Positions 30,861-41,626 of a stretch of 64,000 nucleotides of DNA are shown piece after piece; within the stretch, counting starts at the first letter, position 1; every line of letters starts with the position of its first letter. A model generated the notes under the pieces. That model saw only the letters and a list, made by a program, of their open reading frames with translations, did not search any database and was not told where the DNA came from. The stretch is taken from assembly GCF_003286085.1 (NCBI RefSeq), contig NW_020825401.1, forward strand, positions 186,001 through 250,000, in the 5' to 3' direction. This stretch comes from Drosophila persimilis (lineage: Eukaryota > Arthropoda > Insecta > Diptera > Drosophilidae). The position numbers and the translations under genes were made by a program.

Positions 30861-31949
30861 TCGCAATTTAAACGTACATATTAATTCAAGTGGAAAGGCT
30901 AAAAGTGACAGTGACACAGTGAAGATACATAAATAGCCAAAATCTATTATACATATGTACATACATACATGTACATGCATATGTGCTGCAGCTAAATTGC
31001 CAAAGTGACCGCGACGTGTGTGCAAATAATTAAACAAACCAAACTAAAAATCACCGCGTCGGTCGTGCAATACCCTGTCTGCAGCTACATATACAAGAGG
31101 AGAGTACAGCACCTGGAATTTCCTATCTTCCCAAGAGGTATTTGTGCAAAAAATTGAAAGCTCGAGTGAAGACGAAAGATTAAAAAACTCGCAATTATTG
31201 TCTTGTGCTGAAACAATTGCACCTCGCTTTCAATTCTTGGCACATACGTATGACATAGTAGAGCTAGATTGCATGCTGTAGTTAGAGTTGAGCATATATA
31301 TTAATACATATATACATACATACATATGTACATCTAACCCTCTTGGACGCAATAACTACACATATAACTCATTTTAACTGCAATCGCTGTCGCCCCTTTC
31401 CCCTTTCTCGTTTTCGTTGTGTCAAATATATGTATAGTTGGGTCGTTGGCCAAGCACGCATACCAATACGCAGCTGCAGCGGTGAATTTTTTCGTCTCGC
31501 TTTCGCTCCTCACCGTTGCTTATCGTTGTTCTTTTGTTTGGCGCGCTTGATCCAAACCAAACACCAAGTGACGCGCTACCCTGTTTTCGTCGGGTATATT
31601 CGTTTGGTGTCAGTAGGATCCAACTATCAATTAAGACAAAGTCGTGCCTCGCAAATCAATTTAGCGTCGATCGTTGTCGGTGCATACGTATACACAACAT
31701 CCATTCTTCAGAACTACAGCGGTGAAATTTTTCGTTTTCGCTTGTCACCATTGCTGTTCGTTGCTATTCTTGTGTGGTTTTCGTGTACGCGCCAGCCAAG
31801 CGACGCTCTACCCTAAATTTGTCGGGTATATTGGTTTTTCACCTCGTTTGGGTACAATTACCCATTATTTCATTGAGTGCCTCGGCATTAAATACGATTA
31901 TTATTATTATACGATCTTTCGCCTTCAGTTGCTTGTATTGAGAATCAAT
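30861..31949 (+). other. Element D1 5' leader
   Basis: About 1.1 kb without a supported gene. It contains tacatacatacat-type simple repeats (30955-30975 and 31305-31330). It also has two versions of a module that starts around cagcggtgaa and ends in a TACCC...GGGTA inverted repeat (31577-31596 and 31809-31828). Confidence 0.7.
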
Positions 31950-34064
31950 ATGACCTCAAAAGCCAACAATATTGCCCTTGAAGAGCTGAAGAAAAAGCGC
32001 AGTTGCCGTGTCAAAGGCATTCGTTTATTAGCGGACCGTTTAGAAGCGGGGGATATTCCGCTGGTATTGACGGAGCTCGAGTGCAGACTCGAAACGCTGA
32101 TGCGTAGCATTGACACGGCACGCGAACTTCAAGAGAAGATTGAAGATATAGACATTGACGATGAATTTGGAGTCGAGTTGGAAGAACTCTCAATTGTCAC
32201 AAAGGCAAAATTAATGTCTCTCATTTGCGCATTAAAGACAGCTGATGAGACAATACAGGCAGTACCAGCTTATGGTGGCCCAACTCGTGCTCGCCTTCCG
32301 AAGTTAGCTCTGCCGCAGTTCAGCGGCAACTTTTCGGACTTTAAAAACTTCATAGGTTTATTTGAGACTCTAGTTCATAATGACCAAAGCATTCCAATTA
32401 TCGAAAAGTTCAACCATTTGCTTTCGTGTCTCTCCGGTGAAGCGTTGGGAACAGTTAGGGCTTTCCAAGTAACCGAGACCAACTACGAGAAAGCAATGGC
32501 TAGCTTAAAACGAGTCTACGATAATGATTGTCTGATCTTTAAAAATCACATTGATGCCCTATTTAGTCTTCCCAAAATGACCCAGCAATCAGCATCGTCC
32601 TTAAGGAACCTTATCGATACCGCCTCATCCATATATGGTTCGTTGTTGTCGATAGGCGATGATAAAAAGATCTCGAATGCGATGATTATTCATCTCGTCT
32701 TGAGCAGAGTCGATCCGGTGACCAAAGAGAAATGGGAAGAACAGCTCGATTATGACAAACTGCCACTTTGGACGGACTGTGAAAAGTTGCTTAATCGCAG
32801 ACATCAGCATCTTTCGGCCGAAAATTCGGACAAACCAAAGCAGGAGCAGAAAGCTGTGCCAAGCAAGCCGCATAATCGGAGCTCATTCGCGTGTTCCACC
32901 GCGAATGCCAAAAACCAACAATGAAGCTACTACAATGCGAAAGGCCATTTGTTGACAGATTGCAGTCCATTTGGTCGGCTGGCAGTAATGCAAAGGTTCG
33001 AATTCGCAAAAACTGCATCCTTGTGCATCAATTGTCTGCAGCCAGGCCACTCTGTAGTACGATGCAAAGCTAAGACGTGTCGAGTGTGTGGCTGCTCACA
33101 CCATACTGTATTGCATAGGCACACAGTGGCGAATAAAAGTCTAGCGTTACCATCACCCCCAGAGAATTCTTCTCCTCCTCCCAATCAGAATCAACCTTCC
33201 ACTTCGCATGCTCTCCATGCGACAGCTATGGATAGAGTTATTCTGGCTACGTCGATCGTAAGCGTCCGAACAAATAATGGTGAACATGTTTTGGCCCGAG
33301 CTCTGCTTGACTCGGGGTCTCAAACCAATTTTATAACTGAGGACTTAGCACAGCGCTTACAGATCCGTAGGGAGGAGTCGTGTATCAACTTGCTTGGTAT
33401 TGGTGAATCCAATTCACAAGTCAAGAAAAAGATACACACGGTGGTGAAGTCGGGAATTACTGGTAGTGAGTTTTCGGTTGATTTCTGGATTCTAAAGTCC
33501 ATTTCGGGGTATCACCCTGATCAAACACTTAACGTGAGTGACTGGAAAATCCCGAAGAACTTACCACTTGCAGACCCATATTTCTTCAAGCCACAGAAGA
33601 TAGATATGTTGATAGGTGCAGAAACATTTTTCGAACTTTTATCTGTTGGTCAGATTCGACAAGGTCCTGACTATCCAACTCTGCAGAAAACGCTTCTCGG
33701 CTGGATTGTGTCGGGCAGATACACTCCAAAGGTGACTGCCACCCAAGAAGCTAGGAATTGTTTGAGTTGTCGAGAAGAGTCAGTGATCCACATCGACAAT
33801 ACATTACAAAAGTTTTGGTCACTGGAAGAATTGCCGTCTTCTAAAAAGTCTTTATCTCCTGAACACAAGTTATGTGAAAAGCATTATAGAAGGACTACTC
33901 AGGTCGTGCCTTCAGGTCGGTTTGAAGTATTACTGCCGTTCAAATCAGATCCAAGTATCTTAGGCAACTCCTTTGAAGTGGCTAAACGGCGGTTTTTATC
34001 GCTTGAAAAAAGATTGTCTCGTGACCCCGAGTTACAGAAAATGTACTTGGAGTTCATGGAATAG
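31950..34064 (+). pseudogene. Element D1 Gag and protease (two stops)
   Basis: ATG at 31950. BEL/Pao Gag (ARLPKLALPQFSGNFSDFKN, about residues 115-135) is open to a TGA at 32922-32924, where D2 encodes the first zinc-knuckle cysteines (CSYC). From 32949 the frame resumes with the second knuckle region (CINCLQPGHSVVRC) and the protease (ARALLDSGSQTNFI, active-site DSG). A TAG at 34062 replaces a Glu codon of D2 and E. The two nonsense changes plus the lost cysteine make this copy dead. Confidence 0.85.
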
Positions 34065-34073
34065 TACCTCTCC

Positions 34074-34780
34074 TTGTGTCACATGTCTACCACAGACAAC
34101 ACAATCCCCAAAACTCCACATTATTTCATTCCACATCAGTGTGTGTTGAGGCCCCAAAGCACGTCGACCAAGCTCCGCGTCGTTTTCGATGCGTCTTGTA
34201 AAATGTCCTCTCAGGTGGCCTTGAACGACATATTGATGGTCGGTCCTACGATACAGGATGAGCTGTATTCGACATTGCTCCGATTCAGACTACACAGGTA
34301 CGCCTTGACAGCCGATGTTAAGAAGATGTATCGCCAAGTCTGGGTCGCTGATGCGGATAGACAATTCCAGCTCATAGTGTGGAGAAGACACCCGTCTGAA
34401 ACCGCTGGGTTTGAATTGACTAAATTGTTTTCGAACTCACCTGAGGTCACCGCATCCGAGAGCACAGATAAACCGATAACGATCTCGGACTCAGAGTCAA
34501 CTAAGGCGTTAGGAATATCGTGGCTGCCACACGAAGACGTCTTTAAGTTCCAAATTGACACGTCAGTTATGGGTCTCCGAGCGACAAAACGGAACATATT
34601 ATCGGTGACATCAAAGCTGTTTGACCCCCTTGGCTTGTTAAGTCCTTTAGTAATTAAGGGAAAGATCCTACTGCAGGAGCTTTGGCTCAACAAGCTAGAT
34701 TGGGATGAGTCAATTCCAATTAACTTGGAAACAGCATGGAACTTATTAAAAGAATCGTTGGGTCAGTTGGAGAAGATTAC
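34074..34780 (+). pseudogene. Element D1 reverse transcriptase (catalytic part deleted)
   Basis: Reads TKLRVVFDASCKMSSQVALN and ALTADVKKMYRQVWV, but after WRRHPSE it jumps to TAGFELTK. About 222 bp present in D2 (47613-47834) are deleted in frame, including the YVDD box. The frame runs to 34780, where element E is inserted at ATTAC, and continues at 41627. Confidence 0.85.
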
Positions 34781-35096
34781 TGTTGCGTGACCTTCCATCC
34801 ATGGCCACAATTATTAGTTATAGATGGAATTATGAATTATGAAGTCTAGTGTAAGTTAGGCTAGGGCAAAGCGGGAGCGCAATAAAAGCTCGCTCTCTCG
34901 CTCTTGGCGAATTCGCCCCGCTTTGCCACCGTAGGATAGCTAGAGTAAGAGATTGAATTGTGAAGAAACTTTAGTTGTTCGCCAACCTTGAAATAGATCG
35001 AGCGTATCAAGTTTTTCGCCCCGCCAAATAAATAATTTAAATTACAGCCACCCAAAGTTTTCGGTAACTGATTAGAAAAACTCTTCTAATTTTTCA
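34781..35096 (+). repeat. Element E 5' LTR (316 bp)
   Basis: TGTTGCGTGACC...TAATTTTTCA. From about 34838 it shares some 100 bp with D's LTRs. That part includes an 11-bp inverted repeat GGCAAAGCGGG (34865-34875) / CCCGCTTTGCC (34917-34927) enclosing AATAAA (34881-34886) and the palindrome GGCGAATTCGCC. Confidence 0.95.
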
Positions 35097-35114
35097 TGGC
35101 GCCCCCGGGTGGAC
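35097..35114 (+). promoter_or_regulatory. Element E primer-binding site (tRNA-Asn type)
   Basis: TGGCGCCCCCGGGTGGAC abuts the LTR. It is the same site as in D1. Confidence 0.7.
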
Positions 35115-36129
35115 TGTAAAGTGAATTATAGGCAACAAAAAACAAGTGACAGTGACACAAGAAATTGCAGTATACATATGCAAACATATTCGTTGCCCGC
35201 GTCGTGTGTGTGTGCAATCGGCAATCAATTTTTGTAAAATATCATCGCGTCGGTCGCGCCAACAATAATTTTGTGCAATTCTGCTACCGCCGAGGGATGC
35301 CCTGCGAAAAAGACAGGAAAGTAGCAGTTGGATTCAAAAATCCAAAAGAGGAATCAGAGGTATTTGTGCAGAAAATTGAAGGCTGAGCTAAAGACATTCA
35401 GATCTTTCTTTGAGGTGTCTTGTGCTGAATACATTGCACATCGCCTTCAATTCTAGGCACAGACGTATGATACATATATAGTAGAGCTTGATTGCATGCA
35501 TTTTGTTATTAATTGCATAAATATAACTAAAAACATAAATACATACATACATATCGACCCAAACAGACATACATATGTGAACCGCTATTTGGACGCAACA
35601 GTTATACATATGTACATACATACATACATCTTTCGTTTACTGCAATCACTGTCAACGCCCCCCCCCCCCCCCCACCCATTTTATTTTGTTCTACCTTTCT
35701 CGTCGTTAGAACAAAGTTTGTTCGTTCGTTCACCCAAGCCACGGCGTATAGAAAATATCCACACATACATACAAGCAGCAGCACCGGTGCATTATTTCGT
35801 TTTCGCTTTCGCTTCTCCACTGCTGCTTGCGTTGTATTTGTTGGGAGAATTTTCGTTGCCGCTCTTGAGCTTAACGGTGCGCCAAGTGACGTGCTACCCT
35901 ACATCCAACGGGTATATTGTTTTCGGCTGTTACTTGCCAAGTGACGCGCTACCCTGTATCTAACGGGTATATTGTTTTCGGCTGTTACTTGCAACAACTC
36001 TTTCCCTTGATACCTCGTGCATCGACATTCAATTAAAATTCGTTTTCGATTATCGTTCTCGTTCAAAAATTTAAAATTAAAAAAAAAAAAAATATTAATA
36101 ATAAATATATAAATAAAAACACAACCATT
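35115..36129 (+). other. Element E 5' leader
   Basis: About 1 kb without a supported gene. It has acatacat simple repeats, a run of 16 C (35658-35673), and two adjacent near-identical units of about 56 bp (35882-35937 and 35938-35993). Each unit ends in a TACCC...GGGTA inverted repeat (35895-35914 and 35950-35969). Confidence 0.75.
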
Positions 36130-39100
36130 ATGGCAGAAAAAAGTAAACCCACTCTTGAAGACTTAAAGATTAAGCTCAAAAGTAGAGTAAAAAGCATTCG
36201 CCGCTTAGAGGATCGATTAGATCAAGGGTCGATTCCTTTGCAATTACCGGAATTACAATGTAGATTAGATTGTTTGAATGCTTCAATTGAAAAGGCTAAC
36301 CATTTGCAGGAGCAAATCGAGGATATAACAGGTGATGATGCATATGCAGCCGAGTTGGAAGAGCTGATAATTGTCACCAAAGGAAAGATAATGTCGCTTA
36401 TCGCCGCCTTTGATGCAGCAAGCGAGACGAAGCCAGTGTCTTCTTCAGCCCCAACTCATGCTAGACTTCCGAAATTGGCATTACCCAAATTTAGTGGTAA
36501 ACACTCGGAATTCAAAAATTTCATTAGCCTTTTTGAAAGACTAGTCCATAGCGACAACAGCATACCGGTGATCGAAAAATTTAATCATTTGATTTCGTGC
36601 CTCTCTGATGAAGCATTAGGAACAATAAAGGCGTTCCAAGTCACCGAGGCAAATTATGAAAAGGCCATGGCTGGCCTAAAACGAGTGTATGACAACGATT
36701 ATTTGATTTTCACGAATAATATTTCCACATTGTTCAATCTGCCGAGAATGTCGCATCAATCTGCATCATCTCTAAGAACTCTAATCGATACTGTTTCGTC
36801 GATTTACGGATCGTTACTGTCGATCGGAGATGATACAACAATTTCGAATGCAATGCTCATTCATCTCGTTTTAAACAGAGTCGACCCAGTGACGAAACAA
36901 AAGTGGGATGAACAGCTTACTTATGAGAAGTTGCCGCTTTGGTCCGACTTTGAGAAAGTCTTGAATCGTCGATACCAGCATCTGTCTGCTGAAGAATCGA
37001 CCAAGCCAAGGCAAGACAAAGTCATGCCAAGCAAGCAACATAATCGCAGTTCATTTGCTTGTTCTTCCACTTCCACCAACAGTAGAACTCAGCAAACTTG
37101 TAGCTACTGCAATTCAGGAGACCATGTAGTGTCAAATTGCCCTTCATTTTCGCGTCTCTCGGTGATGCAAAGGTTTGAGTTTGCTAAGTCGGCATCCCTA
37201 TGCATTAATTGTCTGCGAAAAGGCCACGCTGTTGTAAAATGCAAAGCCAATAAATGTCGAGTGTGCAGCCGCTCACATCATACATTATTGCATCGATACA
37301 CAGTGTCGGCTAATAGTCTCGCGTTGCCACCACCCCAAGAGAGTCCTTCTCCTCCATCAAATCAGAATCAACCTTCCACGTCACATGTTTTGCATGCGAC
37401 AGCGTTGGACAGGGTAATTCTGGCTACGTCGATCGTAAGCGTCCGAACTAAGAGCGGTGAACACATTCTGGCCAGAGCTCTGCTCGACTCTGGATCACAA
37501 ACAAATTTCATTACCGAGGACCTCGCTAATCGCTTACAGATCCGTAGAGAGGAGTCCTGTATTAACTTGCTTGGAATTGGTGAATCTAATTCCCAAGTAA
37601 AGGATAAAATACACACAGTGGTGAAGTCGCGAATAAATGGTAGTGAGTTCTCCTTTGATTTTTGGATCCTGAAATCAATTTCAGGTTATCACCCTGACCA
37701 GTCAGTGAATGTGACTGACTGGCGAATCCCAGAGAACCTACCACTGGCAGACCCTTATTTCTACAAGCCACAAAGAATAGATATGTTAATTGGAGCAGAA
37801 TCGTTCTTTGAATTATTAGCTGTTGGTCAAATTAAACAAGGTCCTGACTTTCCAACTCTTCAGAAAACCCTTCTTGGTTGGGTTGTGTCGGGAAAATATG
37901 TTTCCAGGAGTTCTGCTCCTCAAATTACAAACAGTTTGAGTTGCAGTGAAGAGTTGCTAGTATCCATCGATAGGACCTTGAAAAAGTTTTGGTCACTGGA
38001 AGAAATGCCATCTACCAAGAAAATTGCCACACCTGAGCACAAGCTATGTGAAGAACACTATCGTAAGACGACTCAGGTACTATCATCAGGTCGGTTCGAA
38101 GTAAGGCTCCCGTTTAAATCAGATCCAAATTGTTTAGGAAACTCCTTTGAGGTTGCGAAACGGCGGTTTTTGTCGCTTGAAAGACGATTGCATCGTGACC
38201 CTGAGTTGAAGAAAATGTACTTGGAATTCATGGAAGAGTACCTCTCCTTAGGTCATATGTCTCCTACTGACAATACGATTCCGTCTACTCCACACTACGT
38301 AATCCCTCATCAGTGTGTTCTGAGGCCCCAAAGTACGTCTACCAAGCTCCGAGTCGTGTTCGATGCTTCGTCCAAGACGTCCTCACAGGTGGCCTTAAAT
38401 GACATTCTGATGGTGGGACCTACCATTCAAGAGGAATTATACTCGACACTGCTCCGTTTCCGTCTGCACAGGTTTGCCCTGACTGCTGATGTTAAAAAGA
38501 TGTATCGCCAAGTGATGGTGAACGAAGCGGATCGGCAGTTTCAGCTCATAGTGTGGAGAAGAGACCCTTCTGAATCCTTGAGATTATACAAGCTCAACAC
38601 TGTAACCTATGGGACTGGACCAGCCCCATTCTTAGCTATCCGGTGTTTGAAAAGGTTGAGTGAGTCTGCGAAGCTCTCATTCCCTAGAGCTGCTAACGTT
38701 ATTGGGTCCGACTTTTACGTCGATGACTTGTTGACTGGTGCTGCATGCGTAGAGGAGCTAAGGGCAATTAAGTCCGAAGTGTCTCAGGTTCTTCAGACCG
38801 CAGGGTTTGAGTTGACTAAGTGGTTTTCAAACTCACCCGAGATCACCGCATCTGAGAGCACAGCCAAACCCATAACAATCTCGGATTCAGAGTCGACAAA
38901 GGCGTTAGGAATCTCATGGTTACCTACTGACGATGCCTTTAAGTTCAAAATTGACAATTCAGTTATGGGTCTCCGAGCGACAAAACGGAACATACTATCG
39001 GTGACATCAAAGTTGTTTGACCCCCTAGGTTTATTAAGTCCTATCGTTATAAAAGGCAAGATCCTATTGCAGGAGCTTTGGCTTAACAAACTAGATTGGG

Positions 39101-41277
39101 ATGAGTCGATCCCGCTGCATTTGGAAACAGCGTGGAATAAGTTGAAAAATACACTATCTCAATTGGAAGACATATCCATATCTCGGTTTGTGTATTCCGA
39201 TCCGATGTCACCGGTTCAAATACATGCCTTTGCTGACGCCTCCATGAGAGCGTATGGAGCGTGCGTCTATATACGTAGCAGAACTGCAGAAGGTTTAAAA
39301 GTATCATTGTTGACTTCGAAATCCAAAGTAGCGCCGCTCAAGACCAAAACGCTCCCAAGGCTTGAGTTATGTGCCGCTCACCTTCTCGCAGATCTCTGTC
39401 ACAGAATCAAGCCCCTATTAAACGTGCCCATTGAACGAGTCGTTTATTGGTCGGATTCAGAGGTAACTCTCCATTGGATCCGGTCTCATCCATCGTCGCT
39501 GTCGACGTTCGTTTCAAATAGAGTGGCTGAGATTCAAGAGTGGTCAGATGATGCTACGTGGCGGCATGTACCCACGAAACAGAACCCAGCAGATATTGTC
39601 TCAAGAGGTTGTGACGTCGACGAAATCGTTCAGTCAATTTGGTTCGAAGGACCATCATTTCTGAAAGAGGAAGAAGAAAACTGGCCCAAGAACGCTCATT
39701 TCGAACACTCCGATGATCTTCAGCTGGAAAAGAGGAAGACTGCGGTCGGGCTGACCGCGGCTGTGCGAAGTTCGGAGCTGTTAGATGTCATCGAGGGATT
39801 CTCGTCACATCTCAAACTGCTTAGAGTGTTCGTGTATGTGTTCCGCTTTATAAGAAAATGTAAAGACCCAAGCCTAAAATTCGAAAAAACTATCTCACCG
39901 ACCGAATACAATGAAGCCTTTTATAAAATTGTCGAAATCGTCCAGCATCACGAGTATCAAGGAGAAATCGAAAAGGTTAGGAAAGGATCTACAATTGGTC
40001 CTAGTCTTCAGCGGTTGAACCCATTCATCCATGAAGACACAGGGACTTGGTGTAACTTTTCGTTGTTGCGAGTGGGGGGGCGACTAGCTAAAGCTCCTAT
40101 ATCATACGATGCCAAGTTTCCTCTGCTTTTGACTAAGCGCTCGCAATTCGTGCGAAGCTATATTCGTCATCTGCACCATTCGAATTTTCATGTCGGCCCA
40201 CGAGCACTTGTGAGCATCCTTCGACAGAGCGTGTGGATAGTGAACGCTCAGGAGGTCTGCCGTCAGACAGTTCGATCCTGTATGCGCTGTTTTAAATGCA
40301 AGCCTCGATTGCTGACGCAACTCATGGGGAATTTACCCGCAGATCGACTCCGTGCTCTCCGCCCATTTTCAATTTGCGGCGTTGATTTTTGTGGACCAGT
40401 GCACACGACATTGAAAATTCGCGGAAGGCCCCCATACAAGTCATACATTGCGCTTTTTGTTTGTTTTGCGTCCAAGGCGGTTCACCTAGAAATAGTTTCC
40501 GATCTAACCACTGATTGTTTTTTGTTGGCTTTTCAAAGGTTCGTCGGGCGCCGAGGATATCCCCAAGTCGTTCATTGCGACAACGGGACGAACTTCGTCG
40601 GAGCGAGCCGCCATCTCAGCGCTCTGCGGATCAGGCTCAAGGAGCAGGGAGACGCAATTCGCGACTTTGCGTCAAAAAACGGATGCGAATTTGCGTTCAT
40701 ACCGCCGCGAGCTCCTCACATGGGAGGGCTATGGGAGGCAGGTGTAAAAACTGCCAAGAGCCTACTCCTACGGGCGGTAGGCAGCGCGCTCCTAACCGCC
40801 GAAGAGCTCGCCACAGTCCTCGTCGGCATCGAGGCCATAATGAACTCGAGGCCGCTGGGAGCCATCAGCCAAGATCCAAGCGACGGCGAGGCCCTAACAC
40901 CCGGGCACCTGCTGACAGGCGGGTCGCTCATCGCCCCCCCAGCACTGCGGACTCCGGACCAGGAGAGTCTCAGTTGCTTGCGGCGATGGCGACTTGTCTC
41001 GTCAGTCAGGCAAGCGTTTTGGCAGCGATGGTCCCGCGAATATGTCCTGGGGCTGCAAATTCGGGGCAAATGGCACCAGCAGCAACCGAACCTCGAGGAA
41101 GGAGACCTCGTCATCGTGGCCGAGGACAATCTGCCGCCTCAGGAGTGGCTCGTAGGGAGGGTCATAGCCACGCACGCAGGAGAGGACGGCATGGTCAGGG
41201 TCGTCGAAATAAGGACTAGCACTGGAGCGGTTTTTCGGCGGCCCATACACAAATTAGCGCCGCTCCCAATGTGTTGA
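36130..41277 (+). CDS. Element E Gag-Pol polyprotein (BEL/Pao), 1715 aa
   Basis: A single intact frame starts at ATG 36130 (accattATGG). The Gag domain is at about residues 110-260 (ARLPKLALPKFSGKHSEF). Zinc knuckles CSYCNSGDHVVSNC (about 324) and CINCLRKGHAVVKC with CRVCSRSHH follow at about 358-385. The aspartic protease has DSG at about 453. RT has LRVVFDASSKTSSQVALND, ADVKKMYRQV and YVDD at about 862. RNase H follows (HAFADASMRAYGACVYI, about 1033). Integrase has the zinc finger HFHVGPRALVSIL...C-x2-C and the catalytic triad at about 1419 (VDFCGP), 1484 (CDNGTNF) and 1536 (WEAGVK). A BEL-type C-terminal domain ends at LAPLPMC. Gag and Pol are made as one protein, normal for BEL/Pao. Large open frames on the other strand here are shadows. 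Confidence 0.95.
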   Translation: MAEKSKPTLEDLKIKLKSRVKSIRRLEDRLDQGSIPLQLPELQCRLDCLNASIEKANHLQEQIEDITGDDAYAAELEELIIVTKGKIMSLIAAFDAASETKPVSSSAPTHARLPKLALPKFSGKHSEFKNFISLFERLVHSDNSIPVIEKFNHLISCLSDEALGTIKAFQVTEANYEKAMAGLKRVYDNDYLIFTNNISTLFNLPRMSHQSASSLRTLIDTVSSIYGSLLSIGDDTTISNAMLIHLVLNRVDPVTKQKWDEQLTYEKLPLWSDFEKVLNRRYQHLSAEESTKPRQDKVMPSKQHNRSSFACSSTSTNSRTQQTCSYCNSGDHVVSNCPSFSRLSVMQRFEFAKSASLCINCLRKGHAVVKCKANKCRVCSRSHHTLLHRYTVSANSLALPPPQESPSPPSNQNQPSTSHVLHATALDRVILATSIVSVRTKSGEHILARALLDSGSQTNFITEDLANRLQIRREESCINLLGIGESNSQVKDKIHTVVKSRINGSEFSFDFWILKSISGYHPDQSVNVTDWRIPENLPLADPYFYKPQRIDMLIGAESFFELLAVGQIKQGPDFPTLQKTLLGWVVSGKYVSRSSAPQITNSLSCSEELLVSIDRTLKKFWSLEEMPSTKKIATPEHKLCEEHYRKTTQVLSSGRFEVRLPFKSDPNCLGNSFEVAKRRFLSLERRLHRDPELKKMYLEFMEEYLSLGHMSPTDNTIPSTPHYVIPHQCVLRPQSTSTKLRVVFDASSKTSSQVALNDILMVGPTIQEELYSTLLRFRLHRFALTADVKKMYRQVMVNEADRQFQLIVWRRDPSESLRLYKLNTVTYGTGPAPFLAIRCLKRLSESAKLSFPRAANVIGSDFYVDDLLTGAACVEELRAIKSEVSQVLQTAGFELTKWFSNSPEITASESTAKPITISDSESTKALGISWLPTDDAFKFKIDNSVMGLRATKRNILSVTSKLFDPLGLLSPIVIKGKILLQELWLNKLDWDESIPLHLETAWNKLKNTLSQLEDISISRFVYSDPMSPVQIHAFADASMRAYGACVYIRSRTAEGLKVSLLTSKSKVAPLKTKTLPRLELCAAHLLADLCHRIKPLLNVPIERVVYWSDSEVTLHWIRSHPSSLSTFVSNRVAEIQEWSDDATWRHVPTKQNPADIVSRGCDVDEIVQSIWFEGPSFLKEEEENWPKNAHFEHSDDLQLEKRKTAVGLTAAVRSSELLDVIEGFSSHLKLLRVFVYVFRFIRKCKDPSLKFEKTISPTEYNEAFYKIVEIVQHHEYQGEIEKVRKGSTIGPSLQRLNPFIHEDTGTWCNFSLLRVGGRLAKAPISYDAKFPLLLTKRSQFVRSYIRHLHHSNFHVGPRALVSILRQSVWIVNAQEVCRQTVRSCMRCFKCKPRLLTQLMGNLPADRLRALRPFSICGVDFCGPVHTTLKIRGRPPYKSYIALFVCFASKAVHLEIVSDLTTDCFLLAFQRFVGRRGYPQVVHCDNGTNFVGASRHLSALRIRLKEQGDAIRDFASKNGCEFAFIPPRAPHMGGLWEAGVKTAKSLLLRAVGSALLTAEELATVLVGIEAIMNSRPLGAISQDPSDGEALTPGHLLTGGSLIAPPALRTPDQESLSCLRRWRLVSSVRQAFWQRWSREYVLGLQIRGKWHQQQPNLEEGDLVIVAEDNLPPQEWLVGRVIATHAGEDGMVRVVEIRTSTGAVFRRPIHKLAPLPMC

Positions 41278-41305
41278 AGCCGATGCAGGCGTTCAACGGG
41301 GCCGG

Positions 41306-41621
41306 TGTTGCGTGACCTTCCATCCATGGCCACAATTATTAGTTATAGATGGAATTATGAATTATGAAGTCTAGTGTAAGTTAGGCTAGGGCAAAGCGGG
41401 AGCGCAATAAAAGCTCGCTCTCTCGCTCTTGGCGAATTCGCCCCGCTTTGCCACCGTAGGATAGCTAGAGTAAGAGATTGAATTGTGAAGAAACTTTAGT
41501 TGTTCGCCAACCTTGAAATAGATCGAGCGTATCAAGTTTTTCGCCCCGCCAAATAAATAATTTAAATTACAGCCACCCAAAGTTTTCGGTAACTGATTAG
41601 AAAAACTCTTCTAATTTTTCA
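41306..41621 (+). repeat. Element E 3' LTR (316 bp)
   Basis: Same length as 34781-35096 and, by eye, the same sequence. Followed by ATTAC. Confidence 0.95.
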
Positions 41622-41626
41622 ATTAC

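Larger units (their letters stand above)
34781..41621 (+). mobile_element. Element E: complete BEL/Pao retrotransposon
   Basis: 6841 bp with two 316-bp LTRs that I read as identical, flanked by ATTAC (34776-34780 and 41622-41626). Primer site, leader and one intact 1715-codon gag-pol frame are all present. The empty target exists in D2 at 48211-48215. It is the only element in the window with no visible lesion, hence a candidate for recent or current activity. Confidence 0.95.

Noticed and set aside
35658-35673. Run of 16 C as a functional element
   Set aside because: Homopolymer in a repeat-rich leader with no counterpart in D. Possibly a sequencing or length-variable site.
40515-41219. 234-codon plus-strand open frame rich in Arg, and similar frames at 42992-43744 and 49721-50341
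   Set aside because: Alternative-frame readings of the GC-rich integrase ends of E, D1 and D2. The product is low-complexity basic, and the true frame carries the catalytic motifs.
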